Origin: Actinoplanes octamycinicus
Lineage (GTDB): Bacteria; Actinomycetota; Actinomycetes; Mycobacteriales; Micromonosporaceae
Assembly (NCBI RefSeq): GCF_014205225.1
Contig: NZ_JACHNB010000001.1
Span: 868,001-932,000, forward strand
Length of the DNA: 64,000 bases
Direction: 5' to 3'
The notes beneath the pieces were generated by a model, which saw only the letters and a list, made by a program, of their open reading frames with translations, did no database searches and was not told the DNA's origin. Made by a program: the position numbers and the translations under genes. Shown one piece after another: positions 24,425 to 33,712 of the stretch (positions are counted from its first letter, which is position 1; each line of letters starts with the position of its first letter).

Positions 24425-25609
24425 TCAGGCGTTGAGGCGAGCGGTGGAGGCGACCACGTAATCGCCCTTGCTGCCCTGTTTGATCCGGTACATCGCCTCG
24501 TCGGCCTCGCGCAGCAGGGTGTCGCCGTCCGCGCCGGCGCCGACCGACACGCCGACGCTCGCGCCGATGGTGACCGGACCGGCCGCCAGGTCGAAGGTCC
24601 GGCCGCACTCGGCGACGATCCGGGCGGCGATCTCGCTGGCGGTCGTCGCGTCGCCGTCCGGGATGAAGACGGCGAACTCGTCACCGCCGAGCCGGGCCAC
24701 GGTGTCGTCGGCCCGGACCGCGCCCCGCAGCCGCTCGGCCACGGTGACCAGCAGTTCGTCGCCGGCCGCGTGGCCGAGCTTGTCGTTGACCGGCTTGAAG
24801 TCGTCGAGGTCGACCAGGAGCAGGGCGCGCCGGCCCTCGGTGGCGAGCAGCTCGCCGAGCGCGCGCCGGTTCGGCAAGCCGGTCAGCGGATCGTGCAGTG
24901 CCTGGTGGCGGACCAGGGCCTCGTGCTCGGCCAGCGCCGCGAACGCGGTCCGCTGCTGGTGCAGCAGCTCGTCGGCGGCGCGCCGGGAGGCCCGGTGCTC
25001 GCGCTCGAAGCGGTAGAGCAGCAGGCCGATCATGACCACCGCGGCGGACATGGCGGCCAGCAGGGTGATGTCGGCGATGTTCTTGCTGACCTCGGCGGCG
25101 TCCTTCTCGTCCTGCTCGTGCCGGGCCAGGTCGGCGGCGAGCGCGTTGAACCGCTGGTCGGTCTGCTCCTGTTCGAGTGCCAGCGCCTCGGCGGTCTTGC
25201 CGACGCCGAGCAGGCCCAGCTCCAGGTCGAGCACCGCGTGGTAGCCCTCGACCTGCTCGGTCAGCGACGAGTTGCCGAACTGCGGCAGGCTCAGGATGTC
25301 GGCCTCCTGCTTGCGCAGTCTGCCCAGCTCACGGGCGACCTTGACGGGCGAGTTGCCCTTGGCGAGGGTCTTCCACTGCACCGAGCTCTCCTCGTGCAGC
25401 AGGGTGTCCAGCTCGTTGAGCCGGTAGGCGTTGCCGGAGTGCTGCGTGCTGCGCCCGTGCAGCATGATGTTGGCCCAGGTGACCCCGCTGAGCAGCAGCA
25501 TCGTCAGGGCGAGCACGCGGGGCCATCGCCAGGAAAGCACCGATGCCACGCCAGCCCGCATGACCTGCCTATCGTCAGACCCGGGCCGGATTTCAGCACT
25601 TCGGTTCAT
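24425..25609 (-). CDS. Membrane-anchored diguanylate cyclase (GGDEF)
   Basis: 394 residues from ATG 25609 (an ATG at 25561 is possible). Two membrane segments (~30-47 and ~176-198) bracket a periplasmic-side helical sensor of ~125 residues rich in Gln/Glu, resembling a four-helix-bundle sensor. The GGDEF domain fills the C-terminal half: HDPLTGLPNRRAL, LLLVDLDDFKPVND and an intact GGDEF motif at 308-312. An RxxD inhibitory site (Arg299-Asp302) sits exactly five residues before it, so product feedback is expected. Makes cyclic di-GMP, which controls development in actinomycetes. No EAL domain. Confidence 0.95.
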   Translation of the reverse strand: MNRSAEIRPGSDDRQVMRAGVASVLSWRWPRVLALTMLLLSGVTWANIMLHGRSTQHSGNAYRLNELDTLLHEESSVQWKTLAKGNSPVKVARELGRLRKQEADILSLPQFGNSSLTEQVEGYHAVLDLELGLLGVGKTAEALALEQEQTDQRFNALAADLARHEQDEKDAAEVSKNIADITLLAAMSAAVVMIGLLLYRFEREHRASRRAADELLHQQRTAFAALAEHEALVRHQALHDPLTGLPNRRALGELLATEGRRALLLVDLDDFKPVNDKLGHAAGDELLVTVAERLRGAVRADDTVARLGGDEFAVFIPDGDATTASEIAARIVAECGRTFDLAAGPVTIGASVGVSVGAGADGDTLLREADEAMYRIKQGSKGDYVVASTARLNA

Positions 25610-25657
25610 TCATCTCGGCGAGGTGCCGATAGGTTCCCTGTGATCAAGGACGCTCCG

Positions 25658-27013
25658 GTGCCCCGCCGTGTCCTGCTCGCCGCCGCGACGGCCCTGCCGC
25701 TGGCCCTGGCCGGGTGCGGGGAGAGCGGCGACGACGCGAAGGACAAGGCGCAGACCGTCGGGTACGCCGCGGACCAGCCACCGGTGACGCTCGACTTCTG
25801 GTACATGCCGTACGGCGGCCCGATCCAGGACCGGGCGGTGGTGCAGGAGGCCGAGAAGTTCCACCAGGCACATCCCAACATCACCATCAATCCGGTACGG
25901 GTCCAGTGGAGTGACGCGCTGACCCGGCTGAGCACCGCGACCACCAGCGGGCAGGGCCCGGACGTGACGGTGCTGGGCACCACCTGGGTGGGCGGGTTCA
26001 GCGCGCTGGACGCGCTCCGGCCGTACACCGCGGCGGAGATCGCGGCGGTCGGCGGCCCGGGCGTCTTCGCCGAGGCCAGCTGGAGCGCGAGCCACCTGCT
26101 CGGCTCCGACAAGATCACCGCGCTGCCCTGGCTGACCGACGTGCGGGCGCTGTTCTACCGCAAGGATGTGCTGGCCAAGGCGGGGGTGGACCCGGCGACC
26201 GCGTTCACCGACTGGCAGACGTTCGCGGCCGCGCTGAAGAAGATCAAGGCGGCGGACACCGGCGTCTGGCCGCTCGCCATCGGCAACGCCAACAACTTCG
26301 GCATCATCCACGACGTGGCGCCGTTCATCTGGGGCGCCGGCGGCAACCTGCTCACCGACACCGGCGACAAGTCACTGCTCGACTCGACCGCCGCCCTGGA
26401 CGGGGTCACCTACTACCAGCAGCTGGTGGCCACCTACGACGACCCGAAGGCGATGAGGATGGAGTCGGACGCCGTCCCGGCCGCCTTCGCCGACGGCACC
26501 GGCGCCATCACCATCGACAACTCCCAGTCGGTCGGCGACTACCTGGCCGACCCCGACCGCCCCGGGCTCAGGAACGGCTGGGGCACCGCCCCGCTCCCCG
26601 CCGGAAAAGCCGGCCGCTTCGGCTTCCTCGGCGGCTCCGGCCTGGCCATCCTCAAGGCCGCGAAACACCCGGACGCCGCTTTCGCATGGGTCAAGTATCT
26701 CACCAGCGAGGAGAGCCAACGCCGCTACAGCGTCTCCTCCGGCCTCTGGCCCGCCCGTTCCGCCGCCGTCCACGGCACCCGCCTCGAATCCGACCCCGCC
26801 TACGCCGCCTTCCACACCATGATCAAGTCCGGCCGCATGTACCCCTCCATCCCCGCCTGGATCGTCGTGGAAAGCATCATCGCCCGGGACCTGGCCGAAC
26901 TCTGGCAGGCGAACGCCCCCCTCCCCCGCCCCGAGATCCAAGCCATCCTCACCAAAACCTCCACCGACATAGACGCCTCCCTAAAAGACCCCACCCAAAC
27001 CGGAATCAAGTAA
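25658..27013 (+). CDS. Sugar-type ABC transporter substrate-binding lipoprotein (orphan)
   Basis: About 451 residues from GTG 25658 (AAGGA 7 bp upstream); a GTG at 25640 would add six residues. Lipoprotein signal with lipobox LALAGC. The rest is an extracellular solute-binding protein of family 1: VTLDFWYMPYGGP, FHQAHPNITINPV, TTSGQGPDVTVLGTTW, LPWLTDVRALFYRKDVL, AAFADGTGAITIDNSQS, FGFLGGSGLAILKAAKHPDAAFAWVKYLTSEE. Presumably binds an oligosaccharide. No permease or ATPase gene adjoins it. The last ~320 bp of the gene are strikingly C-rich and G-poor on this strand. Confidence 0.92.
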   Translation: MPRRVLLAAATALPLALAGCGESGDDAKDKAQTVGYAADQPPVTLDFWYMPYGGPIQDRAVVQEAEKFHQAHPNITINPVRVQWSDALTRLSTATTSGQGPDVTVLGTTWVGGFSALDALRPYTAAEIAAVGGPGVFAEASWSASHLLGSDKITALPWLTDVRALFYRKDVLAKAGVDPATAFTDWQTFAAALKKIKAADTGVWPLAIGNANNFGIIHDVAPFIWGAGGNLLTDTGDKSLLDSTAALDGVTYYQQLVATYDDPKAMRMESDAVPAAFADGTGAITIDNSQSVGDYLADPDRPGLRNGWGTAPLPAGKAGRFGFLGGSGLAILKAAKHPDAAFAWVKYLTSEESQRRYSVSSGLWPARSAAVHGTRLESDPAYAAFHTMIKSGRMYPSIPAWIVVESIIARDLAELWQANAPLPRPEIQAILTKTSTDIDASLKDPTQTGIK

Positions 27014-27458
27014 CCCCCACCCACCCACAGCCCCAACGCATCGGCACAGCCGACCCACGTGCGCGCACAGCCAGGCGCAGCGCAGGCACAGGGGCGCGGA
27101 CAGCACGGACAAGCGCGGCACGGACCGGCGCGGGCACAAAGACGGGCGATGCGCGGACCGAACGGCGCACGGAACCGACGCGTCAGGCAGGCACAAGTCG
27201 CAGGTCAGACGTGCCAGGCAAACACAGTCACGCCCAGACAGGGAGCTAGCGCAGGCAAGGCCGACGGAACGCAGGCCAAGTCCACGAGCCACCCGCAAAC
27301 GCGCGGGACGCAAGAAGCGAGCCATCGGTAAGCGCAGTCGGCCCAGGCGTGACCTGCCCGGCGGCGGCGCGGACGAGACGTAAGCGGAACCCGTACCGAA
27401 ATCGCTTTTGTCGGCCGCAACCACCGGCAAACCGCAAGAAATCCGTAACGCGGGGTTT
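27014..27458. other. Intergenic region without a recognised gene
   Basis: About 440 bp. The first ~45 bp continue the C-rich bias of the preceding gene. From ~27055 it becomes a GCGCAGGCACAGG-like low-complexity tract. CGTACCGAAA at 27392 is one copy of the dispersed motif. Frames on both strands lack motifs and ribosome-binding sites. Confidence 0.5.
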
Positions 27459-27477
27459 CAGGGGGCTCGGCCCCCTG
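27459..27477 (-). terminator. Second hairpin downstream of the tRNA (copy 2)
   Basis: CAGGGGGC-TCG-GCCCCCTG, a perfect 8-bp stem in the same place as the 19754-19770 hairpin, with paired changes in both arms. Confidence 0.6.
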
Positions 27478-27491
27478 AGCAGAAATGCGAA

Positions 27492-27532
27492 GAGGGGCCC
27501 CGGTCCGCGCTTCCCGCGGACAGAGACCCCTC
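27492..27532 (-). terminator. Terminator of tRNA-fMet copy 2
   Basis: A 17-nt stem (27492-27508 with 27516-27532) around a 7-nt loop with three mismatches, 8 bp after the tRNA end. It matches the hairpin at 19785-19825 in place and size. Confidence 0.75.
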
Positions 27533-27540
27533 GCCACTCG

Positions 27541-27614
27541 TAGCGGGGACAGGATTTGAACCTGCGACCTCTGGGTTATGAGCCCAGCGAGCTACCGAGC
27601 TGCTCCACCCCGCG
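27541..27614 (-). tRNA. Initiator tRNA-fMet (CAT), copy 2
   Basis: 74 nt, identical to the gene at 19834-19907, including the GGG/CCC anticodon stem around CTCATAA and the unpaired first acceptor position. No encoded CCA. The two copies are about 7.7 kb apart in the same orientation. Confidence 0.97.
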
Positions 27615-27685
27615 TCGGTAGGTAAACCCTAGCGCACCGGCTCCGGGAGCCGCAAAGCGACCCCCGAAGCCGACGTTCGCGCTGG

Positions 27686-30685
27686 TCAGCCGCCCGCGGT
27701 CGCGGAGGGTGCGGCGGACGGCGGGGTTGACGGCGGTGCGGACGGCGCGCCGCTGGGTGCGGCGGACGGTCCGGCGCCGGCCGTCTGGGCCTGCTGGAAG
27801 CGGGTCATCGCCTCGTCGAGCTCCTTGAGGGCTTGACCCTGGGCGGCGAAGTCACCGGCTTTCTGCGCGGTCCGCAGGTTCTCGATGGCCTTGTCCACGT
27901 CGGCGGCGGCCGCGGCCAGGCCCGGGTTGAGCTGCCCGGGCGGCGTGTTGGGCTGGGTCGTCGTCGGCGGGGTCGTGGTGCCCGAGTTGTTGTTGCCGCT
28001 CTTGCCGAGGGCGGCGAGGGCTTTCAGGCCGTCGGTGAGGTTGTTCTCCAAGACCACGTCGGAGCCGTCACCGTAGGACATCAGCACCTTCTGCAGCAGC
28101 GGCGGCGCGTTGGCCTGGGTGCTCTTCACATAGACCGGCTCGACGTACAGGATGTCGTTCTTCAGCGGCAGCGAGATGAGGTTGCCGTAGAGGACGGTCG
28201 CCTGGCCGTTGCGGTTGAGCCCGAAGAGCTGCTGCGAGATGTTCGCGTTGTTGACCATGAGCCGGTGGACCTGGATCGGGCCGGCCGACACCGACTGGTC
28301 GGGTAGTTCGAGCACCTCTATCTTCGGCTTGCCGTCGTCGTAGGACGCGGAGATGAGCGCGGCCATGTTCTCCCGGTTGGCCGGGGTGACGCCGGAGGTG
28401 AGCTGGAACGTGGTCCCGTCCTGCTCGGGCAGCTTGACGTTCAGGTAGAACGGCGGCTGCTTGACCCCGGTCTGCGGCTGGTCGGGCGCGTTCGGCACCT
28501 GCCAGAAGTCGTCACCGTTGAAGAACGTCTGCGGGTTGGTGACGTGGAACTTGGTGAGCAGGTTGCGCTGCACCTTGAACATGTCGGCCGGGTACCGGAA
28601 GTGCGTGGCCAGGTCGGCCGGGATCTGCGCCTTGGGGATCACCAGGTCGCCGCCGAAGGCCTGGTTCCACGCCTTGAGCACCGGGTCCTGGTCGTCGAAC
28701 TGGTAGAGCTTGACCGTCCCGTCGTACGCGTCGACGGTCGCCTTCACCGAGTTGCGCATGTAGTTGACGTCGTCCCGGGCCAGCGCGAACGAGCCGGTCC
28801 CGGTCAGTTCGTCGCGGGTCTCGGTGGCGAGGTTGATCTTCTGCGCGTACGGGTAGGTCTGCGCGGTCGTGTAGCCGTCGAGGATCCAGGTGATCCGCCC
28901 GCCGATCACCGCCGGGTACGGGTCGCCGTCGATGGTGAGGAACGGCGCGACCTTCTCCACTCGCTCGCGCGGGGTCCGGATGTACATCAGCCGGGATTTC
29001 TCGTTGACCGCGTCGGAGAGCAGGAAGTTGCTCTCGGTGTTCTTGATCGCGAACACCATCCGGCGGAAGAACGACCCGATCGGGACGCCGCCCGCACCCT
29101 CGTAGGTGTAGTTGACCGACTCGTCCTTGTTCTGCTCCTGCGGCCGGTCGAACTCGACGTTCTTGCTCTTGTCGGCCTGGCCGACGATGGCGTACTCGGT
29201 GGACTGCTCGCCGAAGTAGATCCGCGGCTGGTCGGCCTCGAGCTCGTCGCTCGGGGCGGAGCAGGTGTTGGTCTGGCTGTCACCGAGGAAGCCGGAGACG
29301 AAGTACGGCAGGCCGGTGCCGCCGCACACCTTGTTGGCCGGGGCGGCGACCAGGCCGTACCCGTGGGTGTAGACGGTGTGCCGGTTGAGCCAGTTCCGCT
29401 GCTGGGCGGAGAGTTTCTCGTCGTTGATCTCCCGGGCGCCGACCACGTAGTCCTGGGTCTTGCCGTCGATCGTGTAGCGGTCGACGTCCAGTTTCTCGCC
29501 GAAGTCGTAGAAGCCGCGGGACTGCTGCGACTGGGTGAAGGCCTGGGAGACCAGCTGCGGGTCGATCAGCCGGACGTTCTGCGCGCTGGTGTCGTCGGGC
29601 AGGTCGGCCGGTGGGTTGGTGTTGGTCGGCTTGTATTCGCTGACCTCGGTGTCGGTCAGGCCGAACGCCGCCCTGGTGGCGCTGATCGACCGTTCGATGT
29701 ACGGCCGCTCCTTGTCCGACAGGCTCGGCTTGACCTGGAAGTTCTGCACGGCGAGCGGGTAGATGCCGCCGATCGCCACGGCCGAGATGGCCAGCAGGGC
29801 GAGCGAGACGCCGGGCCAGACCAGGTTCCGCATCACCGCGTTGGAGAACACGATGATCGCCACGGCGACCACGATCGAGATGTACGCCAGGATCTCCTTG
29901 GCCGGCAGCAGCGCGTGCACGTCGGTGTAGCCGGCGCCGTACAGCCCCGGGGAGACGTGCTGCTCGAGCAGCAGGGCACGCTGGTCGAGCACGTACGCCA
30001 CCGCCTTGAGCAGGACGAACACGGCGACCAGGGAGGTCAGGTGGGCCCGGGCGGCGGTGGTCATCCGGTCGCCGACGCCCTGCAGGCGCACGCCGCCGAA
30101 GATGTAGTGCACGGCGAGCGAGCCGAGCACCGACAGCACCACCGCGGTGAACCCGACGCCGAGCAGGTAGCGCAGCAGCGGGTAGTCGAAGATGTAGAAC
30201 CCGATGTCCACGTTGAACTGCGGGTCCTTCTGACCGAACGACTGCGAGTTGCGGAACAGCATCCAGTCGCTCCACCGGCCTTGCGCGGAGAGACCCGCGA
30301 AGAAGCCGATGATCACGCTGAGCACGGTGATCCACAGCCCGAGCCGGGGCGCCAGCACCATCCGGTAGCGCTCGAGGGTGGCCTGTTCCGCGGAGTGCGG
30401 TCGCAGCAGCGGCCGCAATCGGTACGCCAGGTAGAGGTTGCCGCCCACGATCAGGGCCATCACCGCACCGATCACCAGGAACAGCATCAGCCTGGTGAGC
30501 AGCACCCCGGAGTACACGCTGGTCTTGTCGACCTCGTTGAACCACAGGTAGTCGGTGTACGCGTCGATGCCCCAGCCGAGCAGCGTGAAAAGAATGAAGA
30601 CCCCGACCAGGACGCCGACGGTGACGCGACCGCGCCGGCTCATCCTCGGTAGCGGACTATTTCGCATTACCAACGTTGGCTCCAC
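27686..30685 (-). CDS. UPF0182 family membrane protein
   Basis: 999 residues. Seven N-terminal hydrophobic segments (~20-330) begin VTVGVLVGVFILFTLLGWGIDAYTDYLWFNEV, the family's signature. A large extracytoplasmic part follows (NVRLIDPQLVSQAFTQSQQSRGFYDFGEKLDVDRYTIDG, HGYGLVAAPANKV, IYFGEQSTEYAIVGQ, FRRMVFAIKN). The end is an Ala/Pro/Ser-rich tail after a short coiled coil. Conserved across actinobacteria (M. tuberculosis Rv3193c group); function unknown. Alternative starts exist at 30667 and 30643. Lies 84 bp after the PDZ-protease gene on the same strand, as in mycobacteria. Confidence 0.95.
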   Translation of the reverse strand: MEPTLVMRNSPLPRMSRRGRVTVGVLVGVFILFTLLGWGIDAYTDYLWFNEVDKTSVYSGVLLTRLMLFLVIGAVMALIVGGNLYLAYRLRPLLRPHSAEQATLERYRMVLAPRLGLWITVLSVIIGFFAGLSAQGRWSDWMLFRNSQSFGQKDPQFNVDIGFYIFDYPLLRYLLGVGFTAVVLSVLGSLAVHYIFGGVRLQGVGDRMTTAARAHLTSLVAVFVLLKAVAYVLDQRALLLEQHVSPGLYGAGYTDVHALLPAKEILAYISIVVAVAIIVFSNAVMRNLVWPGVSLALLAISAVAIGGIYPLAVQNFQVKPSLSDKERPYIERSISATRAAFGLTDTEVSEYKPTNTNPPADLPDDTSAQNVRLIDPQLVSQAFTQSQQSRGFYDFGEKLDVDRYTIDGKTQDYVVGAREINDEKLSAQQRNWLNRHTVYTHGYGLVAAPANKVCGGTGLPYFVSGFLGDSQTNTCSAPSDELEADQPRIYFGEQSTEYAIVGQADKSKNVEFDRPQEQNKDESVNYTYEGAGGVPIGSFFRRMVFAIKNTESNFLLSDAVNEKSRLMYIRTPRERVEKVAPFLTIDGDPYPAVIGGRITWILDGYTTAQTYPYAQKINLATETRDELTGTGSFALARDDVNYMRNSVKATVDAYDGTVKLYQFDDQDPVLKAWNQAFGGDLVIPKAQIPADLATHFRYPADMFKVQRNLLTKFHVTNPQTFFNGDDFWQVPNAPDQPQTGVKQPPFYLNVKLPEQDGTTFQLTSGVTPANRENMAALISASYDDGKPKIEVLELPDQSVSAGPIQVHRLMVNNANISQQLFGLNRNGQATVLYGNLISLPLKNDILYVEPVYVKSTQANAPPLLQKVLMSYGDGSDVVLENNLTDGLKALAALGKSGNNNSGTTTPPTTTQPNTPPGQLNPGLAAAAADVDKAIENLRTAQKAGDFAAQGQALKELDEAMTRFQQAQTAGAGPSAAPSGAPSAPPSTPPSAAPSATAGG

Positions 30686-30769
30686 ACTTCGTCGGGCCGG
30701 TGTTTCACCTTAGATTGTCGTATCCAGCTTCGATACGCGGCGGTACATGATCGATTACGGCCGGTCGCG

Positions 30770-31798
30770 TCATTTCGCCGTGCAGGGCGTCGGGGTGCCA
30801 CCGGTCGTGAACGTCTTGAGGGCGGTGAGCGCGTCGTCCACGGTGGCCACCTTCGCCATCGGCAGGCCGTCCACCGCGTTGCGCAGCGCTTCCGCGCAGT
30901 TGTCCTTGGGGACCAGGAAGAGTTTCGCGCCCGCCTCGCTCGCACCGACCAGTTTCTGCGGGATGCCCCCGATCGGGCCGACGTTGCCGTCGTCGTCGAT
31001 GGTCCCGGTGCCGGCGATCACCTTGCCGCCGGTCAGGTCCTCGTCGCGGAGCTTGTCGATGATGCCCAGGGTGAACATCAGCCCGGCGCTCGGGCCACCG
31101 ATCTTGTCCAGGTCGATCTTGATGGTGAACGGGTGCGGCTGCTTGGTGTCGATCTCGATGCCCAGCCGCGGGGTCTTGCCGTCGTCGCCCGCCTTGGTGG
31201 TGACCACCACCGAGCCCGGCTTGCCGTCCCGGGTGTAGCCGACGGTCACCGCGCTGCCCACCGGCTTGGCCCGGACCAGGGCGGTGAGCTGGGTCGGCCC
31301 GCTCACCGCGGACCCGTTCACCGAGGTGACCACGTCGTTCTCCCGGAGACGGCCGACCGCGGCGCCGTCCGGGGTGACCTTGCGCACGTAGGTCTGCACC
31401 GGGTAGCCCAGCTCGCGCAGCGCCACCGTCTCGGCGCTGGTCTGCGACTGCTTCCACTCCTGCGCGTTCTGCTCCTGGACCTGCTTCTCACTGCGGTCCG
31501 GCGGATAGATGAGCTCGCGCGGGACGACCGCGTCCTGGTGGCTCAGCCAGCCCTGCACCGCGGCCACCAGCTCCACCTGCGACTGCACGTTCACCGTGGT
31601 GAGCCGCAGCGCGCCGGCCGAGGTCGAGGTCTTGGCCCCGGTCACCTGGATCACCTCGGTGCCCTGGGAGGAGCCGAGGGTGTTCACCGTCGGGCCGGGC
31701 TTGAGCACCACGTAGGGCAACGGGGCGATCATGACACCGGCAGCCAGCAGGGCGGTTATCAGGGCGCCCAGGATGACGGTGACACCGCGTCGTCTCAT
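30770..31798 (-). CDS. PDZ-domain Lon-like serine protease (YlbL family)
   Basis: 342 residues. One N-terminal membrane anchor (VTVILGALITALLAAGVMIA) is followed by the PGP-NTLG segment typical of YlbL, then a PDZ domain (~130-215: VRKVTPDGAAVGRLRENDVVTSVNG), then a Lon-type protease domain with the catalytic Ser in GGPSAGLMFTLG and the likely Lys in LTGGKVIAGTGTIDDDGNVGPIGGI. Acts outside or at the membrane, probably in protein quality control. TAGTCT five bases before the ATG fits a leaderless -10. Divergent from the DUF2342 gene. Confidence 0.94.
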   Translation of the reverse strand: MRRRGVTVILGALITALLAAGVMIAPLPYVVLKPGPTVNTLGSSQGTEVIQVTGAKTSTSAGALRLTTVNVQSQVELVAAVQGWLSHQDAVVPRELIYPPDRSEKQVQEQNAQEWKQSQTSAETVALRELGYPVQTYVRKVTPDGAAVGRLRENDVVTSVNGSAVSGPTQLTALVRAKPVGSAVTVGYTRDGKPGSVVVTTKAGDDGKTPRLGIEIDTKQPHPFTIKIDLDKIGGPSAGLMFTLGIIDKLRDEDLTGGKVIAGTGTIDDDGNVGPIGGIPQKLVGASEAGAKLFLVPKDNCAEALRNAVDGLPMAKVATVDDALTALKTFTTGGTPTPCTAK

Positions 31799-31888
31799 GC
31801 GCGTGAGACTACCGACCCAGTCTGAGTTCTCTCTGAGCTGACACCTCCATCAGTCCGCCGGGAGCTTTTCGCGCGTACCGTTGGGGAC

Positions 31889-33160
31889 GTGCCTGATATC
31901 CCGTTCGGCTTCTCCCTGCCGGGCGCACAACCGCCCGACCCTTCCGACCCGCAGCAGATGCAGCAGTTCATGGCGCAGCTGCAGCAGATGTTCGCTGCCC
32001 CCGGCAGTGGCCCGGTCAATTGGGACCTGGCCCGGCAGGTCGCCGCCAGCCAGCTCTCGGCCAGTGGCGACCCCGCGGTGAACATGCACGAGCGCCATCA
32101 GGTGGAGGAGGCCCTCCGCCTCGCCGACCTGTGGCTCGATCCGGTCTGCGCGCTCCCGAGCGGCATCCACAAAGCCGTGGCGTGGAACCGCAACGAGTGG
32201 ATCTACAACACCCTGGACGTCTGGAAGAAACTGTGTGAGCCGATCGCCGGCCGCATGGTGGGCGCCATGGGCGACCTGGTGCCCGAGGAGGCCCGGGCCC
32301 AGCTGGGCCCGATGCAGTCGATGGTGGCCACGCTCGGTGGCGCCCTCTTCGGCGGCCAGCTGGGGCAGGCGTTCGGCCAGCTCGCGGCCGAGGTGCTGTC
32401 GGCCGGCGACATCGGCCTGCCGCTCGGCCCGGCCGGCACCGCCGCGCTCATCCCGGCCAACATCAAGGCGTACGGCGAGGGTCTCGAGCTGCCCGAGGAC
32501 CAGGTCCGGCTCTATGTGGCCCTGCGCGAGGCGGCCCACCAGCGGCTCTTCGGCCACGTCCCGTGGCTGCGGGCGCACGTGCTGAACGCCGTCGAGACCT
32601 ACGCCACCGGCATCACGGTGAACCGGGAGGCGATCGAGGAGGCGATGAGCCGCGTCGACCCGACCGACCCGGAGTCGATGCAGGCGATGGCCCTGGAGGG
32701 CATCTTCACCCCGGAGGACACCCCGCAGCAGAAGGCCAGCCTGGCCCGTCTGGAGACGGCGCTGGCGCTGGTCGAGGGCTGGGTCGGCCACGTGGTCGAC
32801 GACGCCGCCGGTGACCGGTTGCCGTCGGTGTCCGCGCTCGGCGAGGCGTTCCGCCGCCGCCGGGCCGCCGGTGGCCCGGCCGAGCAGACCTTCGCTGCCC
32901 TGGTCGGCCTGGAGCTGCGTCCCCGCCGGTTGCGTGAGGCGGGCGCGCTGTGGACGGCGGTCACCGAGCACCGCGGCATCCAGGGCCGCGACTCGCTCTG
33001 GGACCACCCCGACCTGCTCCCCACCGACGAGGATTTCGCCCAGCCGGACGTCTTCGCCCGCTCCCAGTCCGACTGGGACATCAGCGAGCTGGACGGCCTG
33101 GCCAGCAACCCGGAGCCGGGCCCGGACAACCCGGCCGACCCCTCCGACCCGGAGAAGTAG
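31889..33160 (+). CDS. DUF2342 family putative zinc-dependent metalloprotease/hydrolase
   Basis: 423 residues, mostly helical. The N-terminus is Pro/Gln-rich (PFGFSLPGAQ, QQMQQFMAQLQQMF). Family blocks follow: VNWDLARQVA, VEEALRLADLWLDPV, AVAWNRNEWIYNTLDVWKKL, LGGALFGGQLGQAFGQLAAEVL, LREAAHQRLFGHVPWLR and LALVEGWVGHVVDDA. Annotated elsewhere as a zinc-dependent metalloprotease, but the activity is not well established. The GTG start lies just after TACCGT, a leaderless-type -10. The neighbours on both sides are the same as in M. tuberculosis (Rv3194c, Rv3195). Confidence 0.92.
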   Translation: MPDIPFGFSLPGAQPPDPSDPQQMQQFMAQLQQMFAAPGSGPVNWDLARQVAASQLSASGDPAVNMHERHQVEEALRLADLWLDPVCALPSGIHKAVAWNRNEWIYNTLDVWKKLCEPIAGRMVGAMGDLVPEEARAQLGPMQSMVATLGGALFGGQLGQAFGQLAAEVLSAGDIGLPLGPAGTAALIPANIKAYGEGLELPEDQVRLYVALREAAHQRLFGHVPWLRAHVLNAVETYATGITVNREAIEEAMSRVDPTDPESMQAMALEGIFTPEDTPQQKASLARLETALALVEGWVGHVVDDAAGDRLPSVSALGEAFRRRRAAGGPAEQTFAALVGLELRPRRLREAGALWTAVTEHRGIQGRDSLWDHPDLLPTDEDFAQPDVFARSQSDWDISELDGLASNPEPGPDNPADPSDPEK

Positions 33161-33712
33161 CCCTTTGTCCCGTGGATCGCCCGCTCGGCGGTCCACGGGA
33201 CGGCTTCCGGGCCGTTTCCGCCGCTCAGGCGCGGGCGGGGCCATCCCGCTCGGGCTGCCGCGCCACGCCCGCCGGGCTGCCCGGCCACGTCGGACTGCCG
33301 CGCCCCTCGACTGTCACGCCACGCGGCCCGCTTGACTTCCACGGCACGCCTCACTCGACTGCCGCGCGGCACCGGACTACCGCGCCACGTTCAACTGTCA
33401 GGCCGCGCCCCGCATGACTGCCGCTCTACACCCCACGCGTCCTGCTCGGCTGCCGCGCAATGCGCGCTCGGCTGCCGCGCCCTGCGCGCTCGGCTGCCAC
33501 GCCAGGCGCGCTCAACTGCCGCGCCGTGGCGCACTGGACTACCGCGCCACGCTCAACTGTCACGCCGCGCCCCGCATGACTGCCGCTCCACCCCACGCGT
33601 CCTGCTCGGTTGCCGCGCCCTTCGCGCTCGACTGCCACGCTCTGCGCGCTCGACTGCCACGCCCTGCGCGCTCGACTGCCACGCCCTGCGCGCTCGGTCT
33701 GCTGGGGAGAAC
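33161..33712. repeat. Minisatellite-rich intergenic region
   Basis: A ~70-bp segment around CAACTGTCA-GCCGCGCCCCGCATG occurs twice (33380-33455 and 33547-33618). A 22-bp unit (TGCGCGCTCGACTGCCACGC plus 2 bp) is repeated about four times between 33620 and 33700, with relatives at 33460-33540. Frames give Cys/Leu/Pro repeats without motifs. No gene is called. Confidence 0.8.

Noticed and set aside
24422..27013. 863-residue plus-strand frame
   Set aside because: The first ~1.2 kb is antisense to the diguanylate cyclase gene and shows Arg/Gly/Gln-rich nonsense. The real protein starts with the lipoprotein signal near 25658.
19754..27614. Integrative element bounded by the two tRNA-fMet genes
   Set aside because: No integrase, excisionase or replication gene lies between them and both tRNAs are full length; simple gene duplication explains the data.
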